DNA of 9,975 nucleotides from Halieaceae bacterium (GTDB lineage: Bacteria; Pseudomonadota; Gammaproteobacteria; Pseudomonadales; Halieaceae), in the NCBI GenBank assembly GCA_003523185.1, contig DPGN01000048.1:1-9975 (forward strand), read 5' to 3'. The notes under the pieces were generated by a model. The model searched no databases. It worked only from the letters and a program-made list of their open reading frames with translations, and was not told where the DNA came from. The position numbers and the translations under genes are program-made. This document shows, piece by piece, positions 1-7,227 of the stretch. Each line of letters opens with the position of its first letter. Within the stretch, counting starts at the first letter, position 1.

Positions 1-586
1 CGATCATCAAGAGGTCGAAAGCTTCGCAGCTAACTCGAGCGTGCCCGTCATCAACGCATTGACAGATGACTTTCACCCCTGCCAGCTACTTGCTGATATG
101 CAAACATGGTTCGAGCATCGCGGAGATATGCGAGGAAAAACAGCCTGTTGGCTCGGCGACGGCAACAACATGTGTCACTCCTACATTAATGCGGCAAAGC
201 GACTGGGCTTTCATTTGCGCATTGCCTGCCCCGAGGGTTACGAGCCCTCACCGACGGTTCTTGCAGCAGCGGGAGATGCGGTAACCATCGAGCCAGATCC
301 AAAAGTAGCGGTTGCCGGCGCACACCTGCTAGTCACCGATGTTTGGGCTTCTATGGGGCAGGAGTCCGAGGCCAGTGAGCGCAATAACGCGTTAAAAGCC
401 TATCAACTCAACCGGGAGCTTCTTGACCTCGCCGACGACGAAGCCATTTATTTGCATTGCCTGCCGGCACATCGAGGCGAAGAGATCACCGCCGACCTGA
501 TGGATGACCCTAACTCAGTTATCTGGGATGAGGCTGAGAACCGACTGCACGCACAAAAGGCGTTGGTCGAATTTCTCCTGAGCTAA
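1..586 (+). CDS. argF: Ornithine carbamoyltransferase, 5'-truncated by window edge
   Basis: Ornithine carbamoyltransferase (cytosolic, arginine biosynthesis) transfers the carbamoyl group of carbamoyl phosphate to ornithine, giving citrulline. The frame is open from the left edge (first full codon at base 2), so the GTG at 41 is an internal valine, not the start. The 194 visible codons hold the end of the carbamoyl-phosphate domain and the whole ornithine domain: FHPCQ at about visible codons 24-28 (the HPxQ motif that contacts carbamoyl phosphate), LGDGNNM, the ornithine-binding TDVWASMG and the catalytic-cysteine motif HCLPAHRG. About 110 residues, including the STRTR loop, lie upstream; this would give a protein of about 305 residues, normal for the anabolic enzyme. 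It ends with TAA at 584-586. Nothing looks damaged. The catabolic paralogue ArcB is possible but less likely, as no arc genes adjoin. Confidence 0.96.
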   Translation, partial: DHQEVESFAANSSVPVINALTDDFHPCQLLADMQTWFEHRGDMRGKTACWLGDGNNMCHSYINAAKRLGFHLRIACPEGYEPSPTVLAAAGDAVTIEPDPKVAVAGAHLLVTDVWASMGQESEASERNNALKAYQLNRELLDLADDEAIYLHCLPAHRGEEITADLMDDPNSVIWDEAENRLHAQKALVEFLLS

Positions 587-600
587 TAGCTACCTCACAG

Positions 601-633
601 GCAGTGACGGCCAGCTTTTGAGCCAGTAACTGC
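601..633 (+). terminator. Possible weak argF terminator hairpin
   Basis: GCAGT at 601-605 pairs with ACTGC at 629-633, and inner pairs GGC (609-611) with GCC (622-624) extend it with small bulges around the loop. There is no run of T after the stem, so as an intrinsic terminator it is poor. It could instead be a 3'-end stabilising hairpin, or chance. Confidence 0.25.
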
Positions 634-650
634 TTGCCGATTTATTGCAT

Positions 651-674
651 TGATGTGATATGGAGCGCACATCA
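651..674. promoter_or_regulatory. Inverted repeat TGATGTG-N10-CACATCA
   Basis: Perfect 7-bp arms (651-657 and 668-674) are separated by 10 bases. The shape suits a dimeric repressor or activator operator. It resembles a CRP/FNR-type dyad, but the TGTG and CACA half-sites are 10 apart where a CRP site needs 8, so I do not assign it to CRP. It lies about 245 bp upstream of nrdA. Function unknown. Confidence 0.3.
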
Positions 675-712
675 TTGTGAGTTATTTCAAGACCACGTTC
701 AGCACCCCTGAT

Positions 713-730
713 AGTTAGTAAGTACTAACT
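713..730. promoter_or_regulatory. Perfect 18-bp interrupted palindrome, candidate operator
   Basis: AGTTAGTA (713-720) and TACTAACT (723-730) are exact reverse complements separated by AG. The stem is AT-rich and no T-run follows, so a protein-binding operator is likelier than a terminator. It lies 18 bp upstream of the DnaA box and about 50 bp upstream of the proposed nrdA -35. I do not recognise the site as belonging to a known regulator. Confidence 0.4.
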
Positions 731-747
731 CCTTAAAACGCCACATC

Positions 748-756
748 TTATCCACA
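748..756 (+). promoter_or_regulatory. Consensus DnaA box upstream of nrdA
   Basis: TTATCCACA is an exact match to the high-affinity DnaA box. It sits 162 bp before the nrdA start codon and 23 bp before the proposed -35. In E. coli the nrdAB promoter carries DnaA boxes, and DnaA regulates dNTP synthesis there, so the position makes sense. I saw no second good box nearby; TGTGAGTTA (677-685, minus-strand sense) is a weak partial match only. Confidence 0.65.
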
Positions 757-778
757 AGAAATCCGCTGGCTTTTGGGC

Positions 779-807
779 TTGCATTCAACCCTATACCGCC
801 CTATCTT
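779..807 (+). promoter_or_regulatory. Putative sigma-70 promoter for nrdAB
   Basis: TTGCAT (779-784) and TATCTT (802-807) are separated by 17 bp and match the -35 and -10 consensus at 3/6 and 4/6 positions. Transcription would start near 814, giving a leader of about 100 nt. The individual matches are modest. The assignment rests mainly on spacing and on the placing of the DnaA box just upstream and the NrdR-like box just downstream. Confidence 0.35.
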
Positions 808-827
808 GGGGCCAGAATACGATGCAA

Positions 828-843
828 CCCCAATATGTGGTGA
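828..843. promoter_or_regulatory. Probable NrdR box
   Basis: CCCCAATATGTGGTGA matches the NrdR-box consensus acaCwAtATaTwGtgt at 11 of 16 positions, including C, A, ATAT, T and the GTG on the right arm. NrdR is the zinc/ATP-cone repressor of ribonucleotide reductase operons, usually binding two boxes about three helical turns apart. A second element, CTATCTTGGGG at 801-811, looks like a box lacking two central bases, with its start 30 bp upstream. This partner is weak, so the pair is tentative. Confidence 0.4.
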
Positions 844-902
844 GAACCTCGATAAGAAACACCGCGTGATGGGCCGGTTGCAAATCCACGAGAAGACGAG
901 TT

Positions 903-910
903 AAAGGTGA
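903..910 (+). promoter_or_regulatory. Ribosome binding site of nrdA
   Basis: AAAGGTGA ends 7 nt before the ATG at 918, which supports that start. No closer competing start codon lies upstream in the frame with a comparable site. Confidence 0.7.
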
Positions 911-917
911 AGATAGA

Positions 918-3806
918 ATGCAGACAGGCAGTGAATCAGTAAGCAATCCAGCGTCCGCAACCCCCCCTATTTCAGGCACTCCCAGCCAGACACGTATTGC
1001 CGCCACTGCACCCGGGCAAATGCGCGTGATCAAGCGCAACGGGACGGTAGTACCATTTGAAGATAGTAAGATATCGGTCGCCATTACGAAAGCGTTCCTA
1101 GCGGTCGAAGGAGGCACTGCCGCGGCGAGCACGCGCATTCACGAAACAGTCGCCAAGCTAACGGAGCAAGTAGTCGGCACCTTCAAGCGACGCATGCCCT
1201 CAGGTGGCACGATTCACATTGAAGACATCCAGGACCAAGTTGAGTTGGCTCTGATGCGCGCCGGTGAGCATTTGATTGCTCGCGACTACGTAATCTACCG
1301 CGAATCCCGACGTCAGGCCCGTGTAGAGAAAGAAGCACTGTCGCCCGAATCGGAGGCGGCCGCTGGCGCGATTACGGTCGTGGGTGCCGATGGCACCGCA
1401 AAACCACTTGATATCGAGCGGATTCGCACGATCGTTGCGGAGGCCTGCATGGACCTAACCGACGTCAGCGAGGCAGCGATCATCGATGAAGCATTGAAGA
1501 ACCTGTACGACGGTGTGACAGAGCACGAACTGAGTACCTCACTGGTCATTACGGCACGAACGATGATCGAACAGGAGCCTAACTACTCGAGCGTTGCCGC
1601 CCGACTGTTACTCGACAACCTACGCGCTGAAGGACTGAGCTTCCTTGACGTCGCAGAGTCAGCCACTCAAGGAGATATGGCAACGTACTATCCTCAGGCG
1701 CTCAAGTCGTTTATCAGTCGGGGCATTGAACTCGAGCTGTTGGCGCCCAACCTAGCAGACTACGACCTCGACAGGTTAGGCGACGCCCTCCTGCCCGAGC
1801 GCGATCTGCAGTTCAGCTACCTAGGATTGCAGACGCTGTACGACCGCTACTTCATCCACAGCGATGGGACTCGCTTTGAGCTACCGCAGCTCTTCTTCAT
1901 GCGCGTCGCTATGGGGCTGGCGACGCGCGAAGACGACAAGAACGCTAGAGCGATTGAGTTCTACCAGCTGTTGTCATCATTTGACTACATGAGCTCAACA
2001 CCCACTTTGTTCAACTCTGGCACATTGCGACCCCAGTTGAGCTCGTGCTACCTGACAACCGTCCCAGACGACTTGCACGGTATTTACGGTGCGATTCAGG
2101 ACAATGCCATGCTGTCTAAGTTTGCGGGCGGGCTCGGAAATGATTGGACACCTGTTCGCGCACTTGGCGCCTACATCAAGGGCACCAACGGAAAGAGTCA
2201 GGGCGTTGTTCCGTTCCTTAAGGTGGTCAACGATACCGCCGTTGCCGTGAACCAGGGCGGTAAGCGTAAAGGCGCGGTCTGCGCCTATCTCGAAACATGG
2301 CACATGGACATTGAGGAGTTTCTTGAGCTCCGCAAAAACACCGGAGACGATCGTCGCCGAACCCACGACATGAATACAGCAAACTGGGTACCTGACCTCT
2401 TCATGAAGCGCGTGTTCGAAGATGGTGATTGGACGCTGTTCTCTCCTAACGATGTGCCAGACCTACATGACCTGTATGGAACCGCATTCGAGGAGCGCTA
2501 TAACCACTACGAAGAGCAGGCCCGCAACGGTGGATTAAAGCTCCACAAGACACTGAAAGCACAGGCGCTCTGGCGAAAAATGCTGGGCATGATCTTTGAA
2601 ACAGGACACCCCTGGATCACCTTTAAGGATCCCTGCAACATTCGGTCGCCTCAGCAACACGTGGGTGTGGTCCACTCGTCAAACCTGTGTACCGAGATCA
2701 CGCTGAACACCAGCAAAGACGAAATCGCTGTCTGCAACCTTGGTTCGGTCAACTTGCCGCAGCACATCGAGAACGGCGAGTTGAACATCGATAAGCTTCG
2801 CAAGACGGTGACTACCGCTATTCGCATGCTCGATAACGTCATCGACATTAACTACTACTCGGTAGATACATCTGAAAACTCGAACATGAAGCACCGACCC
2901 ATTGGTCTTGGTCTCATGGGGTTCCAAGACGCGCTCTACAAAGTCGACGTGTCGTACGCTTCTGACGAGGCAGTAACGTTTGCCGATCAGACAATGGAAG
3001 CGATTAGCTACTTTGCGATCAACGCATCAACAGATCTGGCTGCCGAGCGGGGTGCCTATTCAAGCTACGACGGTTCGCTATGGAGCCAGGGTATTTTCCC
3101 GATTGATTCGTTGAACATGTTGATCGAGCAGCGTGGGTCCGATTACATCTCGGTCAACCAAGACAGCACCATGGACTGGGATGCACTCAGAGGCAAAGTC
3201 GCGGAGCAAGGCATGCGTAACTCGAATGTGATGGCGATTGCGCCAACGGCAACCATTGCCAACATTACTGGCGTGTCTCAATCCATCGAGCCGACTTATC
3301 AAAACCTCTACGTGAAGTCGAACTTGTCAGGCGAATTTACCGTCGTAAACCCTCACTTGGTACGTGACCTCAAAGAACGCGGTTTGTGGGACAAGGTCAT
3401 GGTCAACGACCTCAAGTACTACGATGGCAGTGTACAAGCCATCGATCGTATCCCGGCCGATCTGAAGGCGAAATATGCAACGGCGTTCGAGGTTGAACCT
3501 CGCTGGTTAGTCGATGCAGCAAGTCGACGACAGAAGTGGATCGACCAAGCCCAGTCGCTGAACTTGTATATCAATAATGCAAGTGGAAAGAAGCTGGACG
3601 TGACGTACCGAATGGCTTGGTACAGCGGTCTGAAAACAACATACTATCTGCGATCGCTCGCTGCCACGGGTACTGAGAAGTCGACGGTTAACACCGGGCA
3701 ACTCAATGCCGTGTCGCGGCAAGCAGCCGCTGCAGCACCAGTGCAACCCGCACCGGTTCCTGCGGCCTGCTCGCTCGACGATCCAGACTGTGAAGCCTGT
3801 CAGTAA
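918..3806 (+). CDS. nrdA: Ribonucleoside-diphosphate reductase class Ia, alpha subunit with two ATP-cones
   Basis: This cytosolic catalytic subunit reduces ribonucleoside diphosphates to deoxy forms, using a radical passed from NrdB. The order is: a disordered Ala/Ser/Pro N-terminus (about 1-34), ATP-cone 1 (about 35-135, with the VIKRNG signature), a second cone (about 152-240), then the ten-stranded catalytic barrel. Visible key residues are the redox pair C377 (SSCYL) and C606 (VCNLGS), the active-site triad N589-L-C591-T-E593, the radical-transfer pair Y909-Y910, and the C-terminal shuttle CEAC (958-961) on a flexible Ala/Pro linker. At 962 residues it matches the P. aeruginosa type (about 963) and is longer than E. 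coli NrdA (761). In cone 2 the Lys-Arg pair of cone 1 (K39-R40) is Gly-Ala (156-157), so cone 2 probably does not bind nucleotide. It is cotranscribed with nrdB, 24 nt downstream. Confidence 0.98.
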   Translation: MQTGSESVSNPASATPPISGTPSQTRIAATAPGQMRVIKRNGTVVPFEDSKISVAITKAFLAVEGGTAAASTRIHETVAKLTEQVVGTFKRRMPSGGTIHIEDIQDQVELALMRAGEHLIARDYVIYRESRRQARVEKEALSPESEAAAGAITVVGADGTAKPLDIERIRTIVAEACMDLTDVSEAAIIDEALKNLYDGVTEHELSTSLVITARTMIEQEPNYSSVAARLLLDNLRAEGLSFLDVAESATQGDMATYYPQALKSFISRGIELELLAPNLADYDLDRLGDALLPERDLQFSYLGLQTLYDRYFIHSDGTRFELPQLFFMRVAMGLATREDDKNARAIEFYQLLSSFDYMSSTPTLFNSGTLRPQLSSCYLTTVPDDLHGIYGAIQDNAMLSKFAGGLGNDWTPVRALGAYIKGTNGKSQGVVPFLKVVNDTAVAVNQGGKRKGAVCAYLETWHMDIEEFLELRKNTGDDRRRTHDMNTANWVPDLFMKRVFEDGDWTLFSPNDVPDLHDLYGTAFEERYNHYEEQARNGGLKLHKTLKAQALWRKMLGMIFETGHPWITFKDPCNIRSPQQHVGVVHSSNLCTEITLNTSKDEIAVCNLGSVNLPQHIENGELNIDKLRKTVTTAIRMLDNVIDINYYSVDTSENSNMKHRPIGLGLMGFQDALYKVDVSYASDEAVTFADQTMEAISYFAINASTDLAAERGAYSSYDGSLWSQGIFPIDSLNMLIEQRGSDYISVNQDSTMDWDALRGKVAEQGMRNSNVMAIAPTATIANITGVSQSIEPTYQNLYVKSNLSGEFTVVNPHLVRDLKERGLWDKVMVNDLKYYDGSVQAIDRIPADLKAKYATAFEVEPRWLVDAASRRQKWIDQAQSLNLYINNASGKKLDVTYRMAWYSGLKTTYYLRSLAATGTEKSTVNTGQLNAVSRQAAAAAPVQPAPVPAACSLDDPDCEACQ

Positions 3807-3818
3807 CCAAATAAGTTA

Positions 3819-3824
3819 AAGGAG
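3819..3824 (+). promoter_or_regulatory. Ribosome binding site of nrdB, deciding between two ATGs
   Basis: AAGGAG ends at 3824. Two ATG codons follow in tandem: 3828 leaves a 3-nt spacer, too short, and 3831 leaves 6 nt, which is good. The second ATG is therefore the likelier start. Confidence 0.65.
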
Positions 3825-3830
3825 TTAATG

Positions 3831-5069
3831 ATGCTTAATTGGGAAGATTACAACGTAGCCGAGGGCGATGCGCCCGTAGCGGCACCCCAGCAACAAGCAC
3901 CGGTTCAACCCGAAGTGGTTAACAAGGCACTAGAAACACTCAATCAGGAAGAGGCAGTGTCTGCGCCTGTAACGAATCAGGTTAAAGCGGCGGCTGAAGC
4001 GGTAGCTAACATTGATACTGCGCCGGGCCTCGAGGAGCTTGAGATGGGCGCATCGCGAATCTCTGTTGACGAGAAAGCGATGATTAACTGCCGAGCAGAT
4101 CTCAACCAGCTGGTGCCGTTCAAGTACGACTGGGCATGGCAGAAGTATCTCGATGGCTGCGCGAACCACTGGATGCCGCAGGAAATTAACATGACGGCTG
4201 ATGTGGCGACCTGGAAGAGTGAAGACGGTCTCACTGACGACGAACGTCGCATCGTGATGCGCTCATTGGGTTACTTCTCAACCGCTGACTCACTCGTGGC
4301 GAATAACTTGGTGTTGGGTATCTATCGACTCATTACCAACCCAGAATGCCGCCAGTATCTCCTGCGTCAGGCATTCGAAGAAGCCATCCACACGCACGCC
4401 TACCAGTACTGTATTGAGTCACTGGGCATGGACGAGGGTGAAGTCTTTAACATGTACCGTGAAGTACCGTCCGTCGCTAAAAAGGCTTCATGGTCATTGA
4501 ACAAGACTCAAGCGCTCTCAGACCCTAACTTCAAAACGGGCACCGTTGAGGATGACCAGCAAGTCTTGCGAAATCTGATCGGTTTCTATGGCGTCACCGA
4601 GGGGATTTTCTTCTACTGTGGTTTTACGCAAATCCTTTCAATGGGTCGCCGTAACAAGATGACCGGGGTTGCCGAGCAGTTCCAGTACATCCTGAGAGAC
4701 GAGTCGATGCACCTCAACTTCGGCATCGATGTGATCAATCAGATCAAGCTCGAGAATCCACATCTGTGGACTGAGGAATTCCAGCAAGAGGCCATTCAGA
4801 TGATTCTTGAGGGTACCGCGCTGGAAATCGAATACGCACGCGACACAATGCCACGCGGTGTACTGGGAATGAACGCCAGCATGATGGAAGAGTACCTGCA
4901 GTTCATTGCAAACCGTCGACTGACTCAACTTGGACTACCCGAGCAGTTCCCGGGTGCTCAGAATCCATTCCCATGGATGTCAGAGATCATGGATCTGCGA
5001 AAGGAGAAGAACTTTTTCGAGACCCGCGTCATTGAGTATCAAACAGGTGGTGCGCTTAGCTGGGACTAA
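3831..5069 (+). CDS. nrdB: Ribonucleoside-diphosphate reductase class Ia, beta subunit
   Basis: The small subunit houses the diiron-tyrosyl radical cofactor that starts catalysis in NrdA. Numbered from the ATG at 3831 (412 residues), the iron ligands are D153 (TADSL), E184 and H187 (EAIHTHAY), E257 (TEGIFF), and E291 and H294 (RDESMH). The radical tyrosine is Y191, spaced as E. coli Y122 is from its E115/H118, so this is a true tyrosyl-radical enzyme and not a Tyr-less variant. The first 60 or so residues form a low-complexity Ala/Pro/Gln/Glu extension absent from E. coli NrdB (376 residues) but of the size seen in P. aeruginosa (about 415). The C-terminus (YQTGGALSWD) is the tail expected to dock on NrdA. 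An ATG at 3828 would add one Met. No yfaE-type ferredoxin gene follows; a terminator does. Confidence 0.98.
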   Translation: MLNWEDYNVAEGDAPVAAPQQQAPVQPEVVNKALETLNQEEAVSAPVTNQVKAAAEAVANIDTAPGLEELEMGASRISVDEKAMINCRADLNQLVPFKYDWAWQKYLDGCANHWMPQEINMTADVATWKSEDGLTDDERRIVMRSLGYFSTADSLVANNLVLGIYRLITNPECRQYLLRQAFEEAIHTHAYQYCIESLGMDEGEVFNMYREVPSVAKKASWSLNKTQALSDPNFKTGTVEDDQQVLRNLIGFYGVTEGIFFYCGFTQILSMGRRNKMTGVAEQFQYILRDESMHLNFGIDVINQIKLENPHLWTEEFQQEAIQMILEGTALEIEYARDTMPRGVLGMNASMMEEYLQFIANRRLTQLGLPEQFPGAQNPFPWMSEIMDLRKEKNFFETRVIEYQTGGALSWD

Positions 5070-5085
5070 TCTGCCGATAGACCTT

Positions 5086-5115
5086 AAAAAACCCCGCACC
5101 AGCGGGGTTTTTTTT
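5086..5115. terminator. Strong bidirectional rho-independent terminator
   Basis: Six A, then CCCCGC (5092-5097), loop ACCA, GCGGGG (5102-5107), then eight T (5108-5115). The GC stem has a T-run on the plus strand and, read the other way, a run of six T on the minus strand. It ends nrdAB 16 nt after its stop codon and equally serves the converging dinG operon, whose stop is at 5143. Confidence 0.93.
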
Positions 5116-5142
5116 GTCGCAACAGGTTGTCACCGAGTCTGA

Positions 5143-7221
5143 CTAATGAACCTCGAACTGATATCGGGGCAAGGCATCCATAATCGCGCGCCCGTATCGC
5201 TTCGTAATGATGCGCCGATCCAAAAGCGTGATAACGCCTTCATCTGTCTCTGTTCGCAGCAGCCGACCGCAAGCCTGGAGCAATCTGAGAGACGCCGAAG
5301 GCACGGTGAGCTCCATAAATGGATTGCGTCCAGCGGCCTCAAGGAGCTCCGCATGCGCAGCATCGATGGGGTCATCGGGTGCCGCAAACGGCAGCTTTGC
5401 GATAATCACGTGGCTGCAGTAGTCACCCGGTAGATCCACGCCCTCAGCAAAGCTTGCTAGCCCGAATATGATCGACGAATCACCGCGATCAATTCTCCTC
5501 CGGTGCTCCTGCAGTATTTCTGCTTTACTCATATGCCCTTGAACAAGAAGCCGTGACTCATACGCGGGCTCGAGCGCCTCAACCAGTTCTTGTAACTGGC
5601 GCCTAGAGCTGAAGAGCACCAGCGTGCCGCGATGACGCTCCAATAAGCTGGGAAACATTTTAATCAACTCATCCGAATGCGCCGCGGGCTCGCTTGGATC
5701 AGTCGTCATTTCGGGCACGACAAACCGGCCCCGAGATGCTTCAAAGGGGCTTTCAACCCGCGCTAACTTGGTGTCACTCGGTAAGCCGGTCTGCTGCATT
5801 AAATGATCAAAGGACCCGAGCGCAGTCAGAGTTGCAGAAGTCATTACCGCCCCCGCGACACGCTCCCAAACATGCTCAGACAGAATATCTCGCGCGTAAA
5901 TCGGGCTCGCGTAGCACTCGATCGAGCTCTCGTCACCATAGTGCCGCATCCATCTTGCCCACGGGGTGCTCGATTCTTCATCGGATGAAGCATAGCTGTC
6001 CCATAGTGCGATCTGACCCTCGGCGCGTGCCAATATGACCTGCAAGTCATTGAGATTGCTCTCCCAGATCTCCCGCTGATCAGCGTCGCCCTCCTCCACC
6101 AAAGCCTCAATCAAACTAAGCACTGGTGAGAGCTTTTGCCGGTGCAGCCTCCAAAGATCTCGAAGCGAGCGCGATGCATCGCGCAACGCTTCATCAACAA
6201 CACCAAACGGGAAACGCAGGTCTGCGCGATCGTCGACACGCCCGCTTAATGCGTTCCAACACAGCGCATAGGTATCTCGGCTCGCTTGTATTAGGTCATC
6301 GGTACTGATGGACAGTGCCGACAAGGCTTCGGGACGCACCTCATATTCGATTAACAACTCTCGCTTGGCATCTAACCACTGCTGGGTCTCTGCTAGGTTG
6401 TTATAGGTCCGCCCGCTTCGAGAAAAACACGCAAAGTGCTCCAAACACTTCTCGGCCAACTGGTGACCCTCGTCGAAGATGTAATAACTCTCCTCCGGCT
6501 CCGAGAGAATTCGCCCCCCTCCCAATCTGAAATCAGCTAGGACCAAGTCGTGATTGGTCACAATGATGTCTGTCTCTTCAAGGCCCTCACGGGCACGAAA
6601 AAAACTACAGCCTGTAATGTGTGGGCAACGACGCCCCAAGCACTGCGAGTGATCAGTGGTAATCGATCGGATAACGCCTACATCGAGTGCCTCAGGCCAG
6701 GCATCGAGGTCTCCGTCCCACGAATCATCACTCACCGCGGTCAGCATAGCGTCATAGGTCCGCTGTACCTCCTCCCCTTCGGGAAGCTCAACCTCATCGG
6801 GGTACATCGACAACATGGGTGACTCCGCGTAGCCCTGAATCAACTGGTCGAGCTTATATAAGCAAAGATAGCGGCTACGTCCCTTGGCAAGCTGATAGGT
6901 AAAGTCAATGCCACTGTGACGCTTGATCTCTGGCAGGTCCTTAAAAATAAGCTGTTCCTGTAGAGCGACCGTGGCAGTAGCGATGATCAGTTTTTTCGAC
7001 TGTGTCTTTGCCACCGGCAAAGCAGCCATGATGTAAGCAATAGTTTTACCGGTACCAGTGCCCGCCTCAATCGCAAGAAACGGCGGTGTGTCTGGATCGC
7101 CCAACGCGTTAGCAACCTCGGCAATCATCTGGCGCTGGCCCCAGCGAGGCTTTAAATCTTTCGCCTCTGTCAGCGTAAAAAAAGCCGCTCGAATTTCTTC
7201 TCTTAAGGCATCAGCTAACAA
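5143..7221 (-). CDS. dinG: ATP-dependent DNA helicase DinG (XPD/Rad3-like, iron-sulfur)
   Basis: DinG is a 5'-3' superfamily 2 helicase that unwinds forks, D-loops and R-loops and helps replication past transcription. In order: Walker A AGTGTGKT (53-60), the Fe-S domain with cysteines C120, C194, C199 and C205 (the same numbers as the E. coli cluster), Walker B as DEGH (250-253, as in E. coli DinG), TSAT (461-464), and motif VI QACGRLLR (649-656). It has 692 residues against 716 in E. coli, mainly because the basic C-terminal tail is absent. The start is a TTG; it follows the acyltransferase stop by only 6 nt, is the first possible start in the frame, and gives an N-terminus collinear with E. 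coli DinG. Its ribosome site (AAGGAAAGG) lies inside the end of the upstream gene, so the two are probably translationally coupled. I saw no LexA box in front of either gene. Confidence 0.95.
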   Translation of the reverse strand: MLADALREEIRAAFFTLTEAKDLKPRWGQRQMIAEVANALGDPDTPPFLAIEAGTGTGKTIAYIMAALPVAKTQSKKLIIATATVALQEQLIFKDLPEIKRHSGIDFTYQLAKGRSRYLCLYKLDQLIQGYAESPMLSMYPDEVELPEGEEVQRTYDAMLTAVSDDSWDGDLDAWPEALDVGVIRSITTDHSQCLGRRCPHITGCSFFRAREGLEETDIIVTNHDLVLADFRLGGGRILSEPEESYYIFDEGHQLAEKCLEHFACFSRSGRTYNNLAETQQWLDAKRELLIEYEVRPEALSALSISTDDLIQASRDTYALCWNALSGRVDDRADLRFPFGVVDEALRDASRSLRDLWRLHRQKLSPVLSLIEALVEEGDADQREIWESNLNDLQVILARAEGQIALWDSYASSDEESSTPWARWMRHYGDESSIECYASPIYARDILSEHVWERVAGAVMTSATLTALGSFDHLMQQTGLPSDTKLARVESPFEASRGRFVVPEMTTDPSEPAAHSDELIKMFPSLLERHRGTLVLFSSRRQLQELVEALEPAYESRLLVQGHMSKAEILQEHRRRIDRGDSSIIFGLASFAEGVDLPGDYCSHVIIAKLPFAAPDDPIDAAHAELLEAAGRNPFMELTVPSASLRLLQACGRLLRTETDEGVITLLDRRIITKRYGRAIMDALPRYQFEVH

Positions 7222-7227
7222 GGATGC

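Larger units (their letters stand above)
587..917. other. Non-coding region: argF 3' end and nrdAB control region
   Basis: This 331-base stretch has no credible open reading frame on either strand. It holds, in order, a weak imperfect hairpin just after argF, two inverted repeats, a consensus DnaA box, a plausible promoter, a probable NrdR box and the nrdA ribosome binding site; each is listed separately. The number of sites is unusual for this compact window. The likeliest reading is that most of it is the regulatory region of nrdAB, the only gene pair it can drive. Confidence 0.7.

Noticed and set aside
41..43. GTG as a start for argF
   Set aside because: The frame continues to the left edge and the residues upstream of it look like ornithine carbamoyltransferase; the codon is an internal valine.
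654..671. CRP-binding site from TGTG...CACA
   Set aside because: The half-sites are 10 bases apart, not the 8 required.
791..1138. 115-residue minus-strand frame over the nrdA promoter and 5' end
   Set aside because: It overlaps the nrdA start and the regulatory sites, has no ribosome site and no recognisable protein features; it is a shadow of nrdA.
1995..2366. 123-residue minus-strand frame inside nrdA
   Set aside because: Fully antisense to the conserved catalytic barrel; no independent signal.
5694..6038. Plus-strand frames inside dinG (also 5146-5433 and 6550-6822)
   Set aside because: Antisense to well-conserved DinG sequence, with compositions typical of shadow frames and no ribosome sites.
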